Source: CAYZMH01 sp964479445 (GTDB lineage Bacteria > Bacteroidota > Bacteroidia > Bacteroidales > GCA-2748055). From it: a DNA stretch of 39,167 nucleotides. Under the pieces are notes generated by a model. It did not search any database, had not been told where the DNA came from, and saw only the letters and a program-made list of their open reading frames with translations. Location: assembly GCA_964479445.1 (NCBI GenBank), contig CAYZMH010000018.1, forward strand, positions 1 through 39,167, in the 5' to 3' direction. The translations under genes and the position numbers were made by a program. Positions 1 to 7,972 of this stretch are shown here, piece after piece (the stretch's first letter is position 1; every line of letters starts with the position of its first letter).

Positions 1-606
1 CCAGTACCGGATGTGTTGCCAGATGGGCCGCTGGTCGGCTACAAAACCGGTGAGTGTGGGTTGATTGTTCCGGTCGGCCTCCAGGAGTTCGCGGGCAATT
101 CTTTTCATGGGCACTCCCCTGGATCCGTACCGTTCCCGCATGCGCAACAGGGCTTTGTCGAAATAGGGATTGTGAAGTGGTTTATAGATGGCCAGCACCT
201 GGTGCCGGAACGTACGGGAGAGACCAATGGACCATTCCCAGTTGTTGTAGTGCCCGATCACGAAGATCACGTGCTTTCCCCGGTCATAGAACCGGTCGGC
301 GATTTCGGGATTGGTAAACCGGAACATCCGGTCGAGTTTACGCGCGGGCAGGTAATGGGAGATGGCCGATTCCAGGAAGAGGTCGCAGAAATGGTGATAG
401 AAGGAGCGAAGCGTTCTTTTGATTTTGGGTTCCGTGTATTCGGGGAAAGCGTTACGAAGATTTTTCGTTGCCAGCTTTTTGCGGTAGCCGATGATGTGGT
501 AGATCCAGAGGTAGAGGAAATCGGAGATGCCATAAAGCAGGGGTCTGGGGAGGATGGAGAGGATCCTGAAAACGGCAAGACTCAGAATATAGGCAATATA
601 TTTCAT
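1..606 (-). CDS. Lysophospholipid/Kdo2-lipid A acyltransferase family protein, C-terminus cut by window edge
   Basis: Reading leftward from ATG at 606-604, the frame is open to the window edge (202 codons, no stop), so the C-terminal part lies outside. The N-terminus is a hydrophobic anchor followed by a basic stretch. GHYNNWEW (residues 118-125) matches the HtrB/LpxL-type H-x4-D/E acyltransferase motif, usually seen as GHxGNWEW. The family transfers acyl chains to lipid A precursors or other lipids at the inner face of the cytoplasmic membrane; Bacteroidota members are typically near 290-300 residues, so about one third is missing. Which acyl acceptor is used cannot be told from sequence. 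It lies downstream of the Crp/Fnr gene on the same strand with a 171-base spacer, so probably has its own promoter. Confidence 0.85.
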   Translation of the reverse strand, partial: MKYIAYILSLAVFRILSILPRPLLYGISDFLYLWIYHIIGYRKKLATKNLRNAFPEYTEPKIKRTLRSFYHHFCDLFLESAISHYLPARKLDRMFRFTNPEIADRFYDRGKHVIFVIGHYNNWEWSIGLSRTFRHQVLAIYKPLHNPYFDKALLRMRERYGSRGVPMKRIARELLEADRNNQPTLTGFVADQRPIWQHIRYW

Positions 607-777
607 TCGTTTAAATTCTTAAAACCGGGAAAACAGATGCATTAAAAATTTGAGAACGAACTGAACCGGGATGCTTCCGCATAAACTTATTTTAATCATT
701 TCCGGTTGTAAAAATTTATGATTAAAAGCTTATGTTCGTTTCACAGGGTTCCCCGGCGATCCGGATAGTTTGGTTGA

Positions 778-1479
778 TCATCCAAGATCACTGATTCGCT
801 CCAGTTTGTGCAGGTCCAGGATCCGGATTTTCCTCCCATCGATAGAGATCACCCCTTCCTGGGCAAATGTAGAGAGGGTGCGGATGGCGTTGGAGGTAGT
901 CATGTTGGAGAGGTTGGCCACATCTTCACGGGAGAGGTAGATCTTAATGGTTTTACCATCGTCCTCGTACCCGTAGGTGTCCTTGAGAAATATCAACGAT
1001 TCAGCCAGCCTGCCCCGGATGTGTTTCTGGGTCAGGGTAACCGTACGGTCGATGGAGAATCCCAGTTCGGATGCAAATGATTTGACGATGCTGATGCTCA
1101 GGTCGGCATTGCTTTTCATTACCCTGTAGAGGCTGTCCTTGTCGATAATACAGGCAACCGAATCCTCTATGGCTACGGCCGTGGCCGTGTGATTTTCCTC
1201 GGCAAAGAGGGCCCGGTATCCGATAAACCCAACGGGTTTGGCCATTCGCACAATCTGTTCTCTTCCGCCCACACCTTCTTTAAAGATCTTTACTTTTCCT
1301 TCCGAGAGACACATCAGTCCCACCGGTTTATCGCCCTCTTTGAAAATAATCTCTCCTTTTTTATAAAAGGCGCAGGTATAATTTTGTTTGAGATAATCTT
1401 TCTCTTTGGGAGTGAGTACAGCAAAGACAGATTTGGGATTATCAATGCAGTTGTCTGCATTATATGACCTTTCCTGCAT
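778..1479 (-). CDS. Crp/Fnr-family transcriptional regulator
   Basis: A 233-residue protein with a cyclic-nucleotide-binding-type beta-roll (about residues 20-130; KKGEIIFKEGDKPVGLMCL and the following IVRMAKPVGFIG) joined to a C-terminal winged helix (LSREDVANLSNMTTSNAIR as recognition region). The frame can be opened 13 codons further to a TTG, but I chose ATG at 1479. A good promoter (1516-1550) would place the transcript start near 1507, and an A-rich site with GGAAAAAG precedes this ATG. The typical Fnr 4Fe-4S cysteine pattern is absent, so the ligand is unknown. Such Bacteroidota regulators often answer to redox or nitrosative stress, but that is family knowledge and not visible here. 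Confidence 0.9.
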   Translation of the reverse strand: MQERSYNADNCIDNPKSVFAVLTPKEKDYLKQNYTCAFYKKGEIIFKEGDKPVGLMCLSEGKVKIFKEGVGGREQIVRMAKPVGFIGYRALFAEENHTATAVAIEDSVACIIDKDSLYRVMKSNADLSISIVKSFASELGFSIDRTVTLTQKHIRGRLAESLIFLKDTYGYEDDGKTIKIYLSREDVANLSNMTTSNAIRTLSTFAQEGVISIDGRKIRILDLHKLERISDLG

Positions 1480-1515
1480 ACCGCTTTTTCCTGTTTTATT
1501 GTGTTGAATAACACA

Positions 1516-1550
1516 CAAAAATAGAAATTTTTATCTATTCCTAATTCAAA
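1516..1550 (-). promoter_or_regulatory. Promoter of the Crp/Fnr-family gene
   Basis: On the minus strand TTTG (1550-1547), 23 bp, then TATTTTTG (1523-1516), matching the Bacteroidota sigma-ABfr pattern TTG-N17-23-TAnnTTTG. The predicted start lies about 30 nt before the chosen ATG. Confidence 0.6.
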
Positions 1551-1577
1551 TTACTGATTTTTCATGGTATGACCCTG

Positions 1578-3233
1578 TCAGTGCTTCGCTGCAAGCGGTA
1601 TCCGCCGTCCTCCGCCGAAGGCTTTCGAGGAGATCCGCAAAATAGGAGGTGTTTGGTACCTTTTGTATTCATTGACGTTGACCATGCGGATGATCTTCCG
1701 GACCAGGGATTCTTCAAATCCCTCTGATATAATTTCCCCCGGGGGCAGCTGTTTTTCGATGTACCGGTTCAGCACCTCATCGAGCAATTCGTAATCGGGA
1801 AGCGAGTCGGAGTCTTTCTGGTCAGGTCGTAACTCGGCTGACGGCGGCTTGGTGATGATGTTCCCCGGAATGACCTCTTCCTGCCGGTTGATGAACTGTG
1901 CCAGTTCATAGACATCGGTTTTATACACATCGCCCATGACCGACAATCCGCCGGCCATATCACCATAAAGGGTGCCATATCCCACAGCCGTTTCGCTTTT
2001 GTTGCTGGTATTTAGAAGGATATGACCCATTTTATTGGAAAGGGCCATGAGCAGGGTGCCCCGGATGCGGGACTGGATATTCTCTTCGGTGATATCTTCG
2101 GGCCGCTCGCCGAAGATTGGGTTAAGGGCGGAGCGGAACTCATCGAATATTTTCCGGATCGGGAGTATGGAATAGGACACCTCCAGGTTTTGGGACAGCA
2201 GTTCTGCATCCAGAACTGAATGTTCTGATGAATACTGGGAAGGCATCAGCAGGAAGTGCAGGTTTTTGGGTCCGAGCGCCCGTACAGCCAGGACTGCCAC
2301 CACGGCCGAATCGATTCCCCCCGAGAGTCCGAGTGTTGCCTTTTGAAATCCCAGTTTGGCGAAGTAATCCCGGATTCCCAGGATGAGACCGTCATGGATC
2401 ATACCGATCCGGCCGGGTACCGGATCATTGGCGATGGATGTGTAGTGTCTGACCTGTTCCAGGTCGAAGACGGCAAAATCCTCTTCAAAGAGTTTCATCT
2501 GGCTGAATATGCTCCCGTTTGCGCTTACTGCCAGGGATCCTCCTTCAAAAAGCAGTTCGGTATTACCGCCCACCTGGTTGGTCATAAACACGGGGATATG
2601 GTGTTTTCCGGCTTTATCGGTAAAGATGTTTCGTTTCACCTCCTGGCGGCTGTGGGAGAAGGGGGATGCCGCGATATTGATGATGGCATGTGGGTTCTCC
2701 TCCATGAGGATCTCCATGGGGTGTATGGTATAGAGCCGGCTCCTGGAGAAGGGATTTTCAACCGGCTGGTCATCCCAGAGGTCCTCGCAGATGGTAACTG
2801 CCAGTTTCACCCCGTTAAAATCGAGCGTCCCGAAGGTGTAGGAGGGTTCAAAATAGCGGTATTCATCGAAGATATCGTAGGTTGGCAGCAGTGCTTTCCG
2901 GAAGACCTGTTCCACTTTCCCGTTATGCAGGAAATAGGCAGTGTTGTAAAGGAGTTTCCCCTCGCTGTTGTGGTTAAATTCCGGTCCGCCCACAATCACC
3001 CCCATTTCCCGCGGAGCCTGGCGGGCAATCTCCTCAATGGCAAGGATGCAGCGCTCTACGAAATCTTTCCGCTCCAGCAAATCCAGCGGGGGATAACCGC
3101 AGATGGCCAGTTCGGAAAAGACCACCAGGCCGGCTCCCTCCTTGTGGGCTTTCCGGGTTTTTTCCAGGATCTTTGCCTGGTTCTGTTCGAAGTCTCCGAC
3201 GGTAAAATTGATCTGTGCAAGGGCGATTTTCAT
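1578..3233 (-). CDS. nadE: Glutamine-dependent NAD+ synthetase
   Basis: A 551-residue two-domain enzyme making NAD+ from nicotinate adenine dinucleotide with glutamine as nitrogen donor and ATP. The N-terminal nitrilase-type glutaminase carries the expected triad: Glu41 (FSELAICGYPP), Lys113 (RKALLPTYD) and Cys149 (VTICEDLW). The synthetase domain carries the P-loop SGGIDSA at 304-310, then NKSETAVGYGTLYGDMAGG and the C-terminal KPPSAELRPDQKDSDSLPDY region. Length and architecture are normal for bacterial glutamine-dependent NadE, somewhat shorter than the actinobacterial form. It starts 15 nt after the stop of the upstream barrel gene, so the two are probably co-transcribed from the promoter at about 3955-3962. 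Confidence 0.97.
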   Translation of the reverse strand: MKIALAQINFTVGDFEQNQAKILEKTRKAHKEGAGLVVFSELAICGYPPLDLLERKDFVERCILAIEEIARQAPREMGVIVGGPEFNHNSEGKLLYNTAYFLHNGKVEQVFRKALLPTYDIFDEYRYFEPSYTFGTLDFNGVKLAVTICEDLWDDQPVENPFSRSRLYTIHPMEILMEENPHAIINIAASPFSHSRQEVKRNIFTDKAGKHHIPVFMTNQVGGNTELLFEGGSLAVSANGSIFSQMKLFEEDFAVFDLEQVRHYTSIANDPVPGRIGMIHDGLILGIRDYFAKLGFQKATLGLSGGIDSAVVAVLAVRALGPKNLHFLLMPSQYSSEHSVLDAELLSQNLEVSYSILPIRKIFDEFRSALNPIFGERPEDITEENIQSRIRGTLLMALSNKMGHILLNTSNKSETAVGYGTLYGDMAGGLSVMGDVYKTDVYELAQFINRQEEVIPGNIITKPPSAELRPDQKDSDSLPDYELLDEVLNRYIEKQLPPGEIISEGFEESLVRKIIRMVNVNEYKRYQTPPILRISSKAFGGGRRIPLAAKH

Positions 3234-3248
3234 GGGTAGGGGGTGAGA

Positions 3249-3902
3249 TTAAAAGAGGATTCCAAGGTGGAGTCCCAGGGCGTTGACGTTAATATTAGCG
3301 GCATCGTTTTCGGTAATATCGGTGAACCCCGACGACCATTTGAGTCCGCCCACCAATGCAGTATTGCCTGCCAGCCTGTACTCCACCCCGGCTGTGGCAT
3401 AATACCCCAGGTAGAAAGGCACGATATCTGATTTGATATTCTCTTTTTTCACTCCCAGGGCTTCGGAAGTTCCCCTGGATCTCAGGTTATACATCGGGTT
3501 CAGTCCGAGCTGGAAATAGAAGGTTGCATATCCCAGTTCCTCTGTTTTCAGTTTCAGTCCGAGCGGCAGGGCCAGGTATTGAAGGTTCATTTTGAGCGAC
3601 TCTTCCCCGGGTATAACCAGGGAGTCGGTTCCGTCTGTAAAGACGGTCTCCTGCAGGTAGCGCATTTTTCCTCCCGAATTATTGAGGGAGAGTCCCAGCG
3701 AGAATGCGTAATTCTCCTGGAAGAAGAAATCGGCTTCCAGTCCGGTATTAAAATTGAACACAACACCGTCGGGCTCCAGTTCTGCTTCGTCGGAAGAGAA
3801 CCAGGCCAGCTGGGGTTCACTGAAAGCGTTGATCCTGAGCGACTGGGCCAACAGTGTGGTGCCCGTGATCAAGAACAGGAGGAGAAGAAGCATTTTTTTC
3901 AT
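3249..3902 (-). CDS. Outer-membrane beta-barrel protein (porin/PorT-like family)
   Basis: A 217-residue protein with a cleavable signal peptide (MKKMLLLLLFLITGTTLLAQ) followed by alternating polar/hydrophobic strands rich in Tyr, Gly and Leu, such as FSLGLSLNNSGG, YATFYFQLGLNPMYNL and FYLGYYATAGVEYRL, ending in a strand GLHLGILF with terminal Phe. This is the usual look of the small Bacteroidota outer-membrane barrels (PorT/OMP_b-brl class, about 8 strands). Function unknown. It is the first gene of a pair with nadE (15 nt apart) and diverges from gldB with overlapping promoters. Confidence 0.82.
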   Translation of the reverse strand: MKKMLLLLLFLITGTTLLAQSLRINAFSEPQLAWFSSDEAELEPDGVVFNFNTGLEADFFFQENYAFSLGLSLNNSGGKMRYLQETVFTDGTDSLVIPGEESLKMNLQYLALPLGLKLKTEELGYATFYFQLGLNPMYNLRSRGTSEALGVKKENIKSDIVPFYLGYYATAGVEYRLAGNTALVGGLKWSSGFTDITENDAANINVNALGLHLGILF

Positions 3903-3936
3903 ATGGCAGGCTGTTTTTAGGGCAATGGTTTTTTAC

Positions 3937-3944
3937 TATTTTTG
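3937..3944 (+). promoter_or_regulatory. -7 box for gldB
   Basis: TATTTTTG on the plus strand is a perfect TAnnTTTG, about 38 nt before the gldB ATG. It lies inside the predicted 5' leader of the divergent barrel transcript. Confidence 0.45.
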
Positions 3945-3954
3945 ATCGGTTGTA

Positions 3955-3962
3955 CAAAGGTA
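3955..3962 (-). promoter_or_regulatory. -7 box for the barrel-nadE operon
   Basis: TACCTTTG on the minus strand is a perfect TAnnTTTG. The start would fall near 3949, about 47 nt before the barrel ATG. No good TTG lies at the ideal -33 distance. Confidence 0.45.
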
Positions 3963-3981
3963 TGTATAATTCGATCAAAAT

Positions 3982-4998
3982 ATGAAACGTGTTTACATCG
4001 GGATCATTGCGGGTATCTCTTTATTGTTCCTGCTGGTTACGGGTTGTAACCGGAACAGGCTGGATGTGGATATTTCCGGTATGGAGCTTGAGCTGGATAT
4101 TGCGCGGTTCGACCGGGAGCTGTTTACCATGGACCTGGATACGGTGAACCAGGCGGTGTCGTACTTTTATAACCAGTATGGTGATTTTTACGATGTATTC
4201 AATGTGCACGTGATCAATATTGGTCCGGCTTCCCAGAAACACTACGGTTCCTATCTCAGCATGTTCGTAAACGATCCCCAGAACAGGGAGGTTTACCGGG
4301 AGACCCAGCAGGTTTTTCCCACCATGGAACCATACGAAGAGGAGCTGGAGAAGGCTTTTAAACGGTATCTCCATCATTTTCCGGACTCTGCTGCGCCTTC
4401 GGTGGTAGCATTTGTGAGCCGGTTCAACCATAAGCTTTTCACGGTAAGCCGGACGATCGGGGTGGGGCTTGACCAGTACCTGGGGCGCGACAGCCGGTAT
4501 TACGACCGGTTACGTACGCCTGAATACATGCAATACAACCAGTATCCCGGTAAGATTCCCACCGATGTGGCTCATGTGTGGGGTACGGCGCTTTTCCCGT
4601 ATAACGACTCGCTGGATAACGTGCTCAGCCGGATGGTGTACCAGGGAATTCTTCTCTATTTCACCGAAGCATTGCTCCCTGATGCCCCTGATCATGTAAA
4701 GATCGGGTTCCGGCCGGAGCAGCTTGCCTGGTGTGAAGAGAATGAACAGCGCATGTGGGAGTACCTGGTTGAAAACGACCTGCTTTTTTCTTCCGATCCG
4801 CTGGATATCAAGAAGCTGACCGAAGATGCCCCGTATACTTACTATTTCAGCAGGGAGTCCCCCGGGAAGGCAGCTGTATGGATTGGCTGGCAGATTGTGC
4901 GAAAATATGCCCGGAGAAATCCCGGTCTGCCTGTTCGTGAAATTTTCACCGAGACCGATTACCAGGAGATCCTCCGGGAATCACGTTACAGTCCGTGA
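3982..4998 (+). CDS. gldB: Gliding motility lipoprotein GldB family
   Basis: A 338-residue protein with an SPII signal (IIAGISLLFLLVTGC, Cys22), then the GldB-type body starting DVDISGMELELDIARFDRELF and containing FVNDPQNREVY, the TVSRTIGVGLDQYLG segment and FRPEQLAWCEENEQRMWEYL. GldB is an envelope lipoprotein needed for gliding in Flavobacterium johnsoniae; homologues also occur in non-gliding Bacteroidales, where the role is unclear, so the name does not prove motility here. No GldC gene follows; the next gene is convergent and begins 11 nt beyond its stop. The C-terminus GWQIVRKYARRNPGLPVREIF fits the family. Divergent from the barrel-nadE pair. Confidence 0.9.
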   Translation: MKRVYIGIIAGISLLFLLVTGCNRNRLDVDISGMELELDIARFDRELFTMDLDTVNQAVSYFYNQYGDFYDVFNVHVINIGPASQKHYGSYLSMFVNDPQNREVYRETQQVFPTMEPYEEELEKAFKRYLHHFPDSAAPSVVAFVSRFNHKLFTVSRTIGVGLDQYLGRDSRYYDRLRTPEYMQYNQYPGKIPTDVAHVWGTALFPYNDSLDNVLSRMVYQGILLYFTEALLPDAPDHVKIGFRPEQLAWCEENEQRMWEYLVENDLLFSSDPLDIKKLTEDAPYTYYFSRESPGKAAVWIGWQIVRKYARRNPGLPVREIFTETDYQEILRESRYSP

Positions 4999-5009
4999 CA
5001 GCTGGCTGA

Positions 5010-5528
5010 TCAGTTCAGTATAAATCCGAGTCCGAACGAAGAGATGATATCGGGCCGCACCTGGTCCTCGTAGTAGGCGACGCCCGGACCGATACTCATG
5101 TTGATGTATCCCCGGTGCCCCAGGGTTTTCTGAAACCCGATGCAGGGTCCCATATTGTATTTGAGTTCGGGGAATTCCACGTGAAAGGGGAAACTGAGGT
5201 ACGCCCCCGAGTAATTGTCAGTGCGCTTTCCTTTCAGCTTTCGGGTATCCAGGTTGAAATAGTACCTGGGTTCCAGGGTAACCTGGGGTGTGAAGATCAC
5301 GCGGTAATCCTGGTAGACCGGATCGTAATAGTTGGATATCCCGGTCCAGAAACCGGCTACCATGGTGGTTTGTTCTGATAGTTTCGCTTCCAGGCTCACC
5401 TGGGGGAACAGGAGGCTCAGCCTGATGGTCAGGTCGGGCTGGATAACCTCCTGTTGGGATCTTTCCTGTGCTGTCATGGAGGTAGTGAATATTGCGATGA
5501 CGAGCAGTGTGATGAAGGTTCGTTTCAT
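5010..5528 (-). CDS. Small outer-membrane beta-barrel protein, function unknown
   Basis: 172 residues with signal peptide MKRTFITLLVIAIFTTSMTA and a short mature chain of amphipathic strands (LTIRLSLLFPQVSLEAKL, IFTPQVTLEPRYYFNL, GAYLSFPFHVEF, INMSIGPGVAYYE), ending FGLGFILN. The size fits an 8-stranded barrel. I do not recognise a specific family. It faces gldB tail to tail with 11 nt between stops, and stands alone on its strand; the next leftward gene upstream ends at 5758. Confidence 0.7.
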   Translation of the reverse strand: MKRTFITLLVIAIFTTSMTAQERSQQEVIQPDLTIRLSLLFPQVSLEAKLSEQTTMVAGFWTGISNYYDPVYQDYRVIFTPQVTLEPRYYFNLDTRKLKGKRTDNYSGAYLSFPFHVEFPELKYNMGPCIGFQKTLGHRGYINMSIGPGVAYYEDQVRPDIISSFGLGFILN

Positions 5529-5757
5529 GGGGTTATTATTTGTTGGTTTATATCATGCCCATTTCATTACAAATAATCTGCCAGAAGAAGGGTCTGACAG
5601 CCACAGATACGCATTAATCCGTGAACGACGGGAATCGGTCGGCCTATTGCCGGAAACCACCGGTAAAAAGCACACATGCTCGTGACTCTGCAGTTTTTCC
5701 GGCAGTCATGCAGGGGTGGGATCAGGGGAAGGGTCAAGCATCTTATTTATTCGAGGG

Positions 5758-6501
5758 TTACCGCTGATGCGGGTGGATGATGAGCTGCTGCTTTACCCCT
5801 GCTTCCCAGGTCAGGGGCAACCCCTCCAGTAGTTCTTTCCCCGGCAAGCGAACGGATTTTAGTCCGGTTCGTTTCACCGTATAGGAGTGTCCGGGATCTA
5901 TGGGAAAGCTGCCTGGCAATTGCCATGCCGGTCCTTCCGGCAGTCGTTTGTTTCTGAGTGTATGAAAGACCAGGGTAAAGGAGTGCGTGGTGTTGCATTC
6001 GCCGGTTACCAGGAGCATGTTATTCTGTGTTGCCGCTGAAAATTTCATACCAGGATGCCAGGGGAAGGGCATGACCTGTGCCGTTCTTCCCAGTATGAAC
6101 CAGCAGGAGAGCAGGGAGGTATACGCCCCGGGATTCCTGCCGGTATCTGAATGGGTATCGAGCAGGTTTTTCCAGTGACGGATCATGAGTTCCTCCGCCC
6201 GATCGTTTACCTGGTGGCTGTTCTTTGAGGCGGGACGGCCCAGGTAGTTTAGCAGGGTATCATTCTGTTCCACCCGGTGGATCACCCGGTGGATCCGGAG
6301 CAGTGAATCCAGGGTGGAAGTAAAGTTTTCACGGGAATCCAGCATTCCCGGTTGCATCAGGTTCAGGCGGTAAAAGCCTTCATGGATCATCATCATGCGG
6401 GAGGATGCTTCTTCCTGCAGTGCCTCTGTTTCTTTATTGTCGTGGCAGGCAGGCACCAGGACCACGATAATGATAAGAGCTATTGGTATTCCGGATTTCA
6501 T
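5758..6501 (-). CDS. Putative lipoprotein of unknown function, downstream partner of K+ channel
   Basis: 247 residues with a lipobox-type N-terminus (MKSGIPIALIIIVVLVPAC, Cys19). The mature part is helical in its first half (LQEEASSRMMMIHEGFYRL; STLDSLLRIHRVIHRVEQ) and carries a beta-rich second half with FTLVFHTLRNKRLPEGP and HSYTVKRTGLKSVRLPG, suggesting an immunoglobulin-like or other beta-sandwich domain. I do not recognise the family. It begins 2 nt after the stop of the ion channel gene, so the two are almost certainly translated from one message. The spacing suggests a functional link between an envelope lipoprotein and the channel, but that is inference. Confidence 0.65.
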   Translation of the reverse strand: MKSGIPIALIIIVVLVPACHDNKETEALQEEASSRMMMIHEGFYRLNLMQPGMLDSRENFTSTLDSLLRIHRVIHRVEQNDTLLNYLGRPASKNSHQVNDRAEELMIRHWKNLLDTHSDTGRNPGAYTSLLSCWFILGRTAQVMPFPWHPGMKFSAATQNNMLLVTGECNTTHSFTLVFHTLRNKRLPEGPAWQLPGSFPIDPGHSYTVKRTGLKSVRLPGKELLEGLPLTWEAGVKQQLIIHPHQR

Positions 6502-6503
6502 GG

Positions 6504-7313
6504 CTATTCCAGTTTTTCACCGCAATATTTACAATAACGGGCACCGGGAGCGGGCTCAGCGTGGTTGCATTGTTTACATCGTTTGACGCCGGAACCGGGT
6601 TTCTCACGGAAAACCCTTCCGATCTCCACGGAGATAATCCCGGTGGGTACGGCAATGATGGAGTAGCCCGTAAGCATAGCTACGGCAGCGATCAGCTTTC
6701 CCAGTGTAGTGACCGGGGCAATGTCGCCGTAACCAACGGTTGTAATGGTCACTATGGCCCAATAGATGCTCTGGGGGATGGAGGTGAATCCGCTCTCTTG
6801 CCCTTCCACCATATACATAAAAGTACCCAGAAGCAGGACAAGGGTCAGGACTACCCCGAAAAAGATGGTGATTTTATAAAAACTGTTTTTCAACGCCTTC
6901 ATCAGGTAGTTTGCTTCGATCACATACCGGGTGAGTTTAAGGATTCTGAACATACGCAGAAGCCTGAAAGCCCGGATGGTAAGCAGGAAGGTAGCCTGGT
7001 CGAAGAAGAGCCCCAGGTAGGTTGGCAGAATCGCCAGCAGGTCAATGATACCCAGGAAGCTGACCATGTACCGCAGGGGCTTGGGGTGGCTGTAGATCCG
7101 AAGCAGGTACTCCAGGGTAAAGATGAGGGTGAAGATCCATTCCACGGTCACGAAGGTTTCAGGCACCCGGGTTCGGATGGGTTTAACCGACTCCAGGATA
7201 ACCGCCATCACACTGAAAAGAATCATGAACAGCAGCACGACATCGAATAGCTTTCCCTGTGGGGTGTTGGTGTGAAAAATAACCTGGTATATGCGTTTTC
7301 TCCCGGTGTTCAT
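6504..7313 (-). CDS. Voltage-gated-type potassium channel with C-terminal zinc ribbon
   Basis: 269 residues in the six-helix Kv/ion_trans layout. S1 is at about 23-41 and S2 near 55-72. S4 has basic residues every third position (Arg114, 117, 120, 123, Lys126 in RAFRLLRMFRILKLTR). S5 is about 147-170, the pore filter TTVGYGD at 191-197, and S6 runs to VPTGIISVEIGRVF. The filter predicts K+ selectivity. Beyond S6 there is a 20-residue zinc-ribbon tail with Cys246/Cys249 and Cys261/Cys264 (CKQC...CKYC), which is not the RCK or cNMP domain usually found there. Start ATG at 7313. It heads an operon with the lipoprotein 2 nt downstream. Confidence 0.92.
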   Translation of the reverse strand: MNTGRKRIYQVIFHTNTPQGKLFDVVLLFMILFSVMAVILESVKPIRTRVPETFVTVEWIFTLIFTLEYLLRIYSHPKPLRYMVSFLGIIDLLAILPTYLGLFFDQATFLLTIRAFRLLRMFRILKLTRYVIEANYLMKALKNSFYKITIFFGVVLTLVLLLGTFMYMVEGQESGFTSIPQSIYWAIVTITTVGYGDIAPVTTLGKLIAAVAMLTGYSIIAVPTGIISVEIGRVFREKPGSGVKRCKQCNHAEPAPGARYCKYCGEKLE

Positions 7314-7548
7314 GGTACGAATTTAAGGAATTGCCCGGAAAACCGTCTGATCCCCGCAGGATTTCCTCCCGGGGCACGCGGTGATCTTTCCCGGTTAAAT
7401 GATCCCATATTAATTTGAATTTACTCGAAATATTTATAATTTGCCCATGAAATGGTTTGTACAGGGAGGTCGTTCTGTTCGCAGGAAGACCGTTACTGTA
7501 TAATTATTAATTATTTATTATTCATCTAATCTATTAAACCTTTACATT

Positions 7549-7902
7549 ATGGGAGCCGTACTTGTTATTCTTTACCTGGCGTTAGCGGTACTTTACATTG
7601 CCGCTTTCTGGAAAGTTTTCACTAAAGCCGGAAAACCCGGATGGGCTATTCTGATCCCCATTTATAACCTTATTGTTATGCTGGAGATCGCGGGAAAGCC
7701 CTGGTGGTGGATTCTTCTGATCATCTTTGTTCCGATTGCGAACATCGTGATGTCTATCTGGATGATCAATCTCATTTCCCTTAGCTATGGGAAAGGAACC
7801 GGGTTTACCCTTGGATTGCTTTTCCTTCCTTTTATTTTCTGGCCTATCCTTGGATTTGGAAGTGCCAAATACGAAGGACCTGCCGGAGCGCCGAAAGAAT
7901 AG
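7549..7902 (+). CDS. DUF5684-type small integral membrane protein
   Basis: 117 residues with four hydrophobic segments. The conserved pattern KAGKPGWAILIPIYNLIVML, then GKPWWWILLIIFVPIANIV, SLSYGKGTGFTLGLLFLPF and ILGFGSAKYEG matches the DUF5684/signal-peptidase-I-associated membrane family. No function is established; in some proteins the module is fused to a signal peptidase or other enzymes, but here it is free-standing. It is a single-gene unit: a plausible upstream promoter (TTTG at 7414-7417, ATAATTTG at 7436-7443) and a strong terminator just behind the stop. Confidence 0.82.
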   Translation: MGAVLVILYLALAVLYIAAFWKVFTKAGKPGWAILIPIYNLIVMLEIAGKPWWWILLIIFVPIANIVMSIWMINLISLSYGKGTGFTLGLLFLPFIFWPILGFGSAKYEGPAGAPKE

Positions 7903-7925
7903 ACTTGCAGAGGAAACGAGGTGAG

Positions 7926-7954
7926 AAGTGGACAGGAAACTGCCCACTTTTTTT
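7926..7954 (+). terminator. Rho-independent terminator of the DUF5684 gene
   Basis: AAGTGGACAG, a GAAA tetraloop, CTGCCCACTT (one A-C mismatch) and a continuing T run. It sits 24 nt past the stop. Confidence 0.85.
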
Positions 7955-7972
7955 ATGGGTTGTGCGAAACCC

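Noticed and set aside
2256..3239. 327-codon plus-strand frame over nadE
   Set aside because: It is antisense to a certain NAD synthetase, has no recognisable domain and no start signals.
5648..5704. TGCCGGAAA / TTTCCGGCA inverted repeat as terminator
   Set aside because: Arms are 39 nt apart with no T run; kept only as a remark.
7447..7503. 18-codon frame (MKWFVQGG...) before the DUF5684 gene as leader peptide
   Set aside because: Its ATG is only four bases after the -7-like box, so it would precede the transcript start; no other support.
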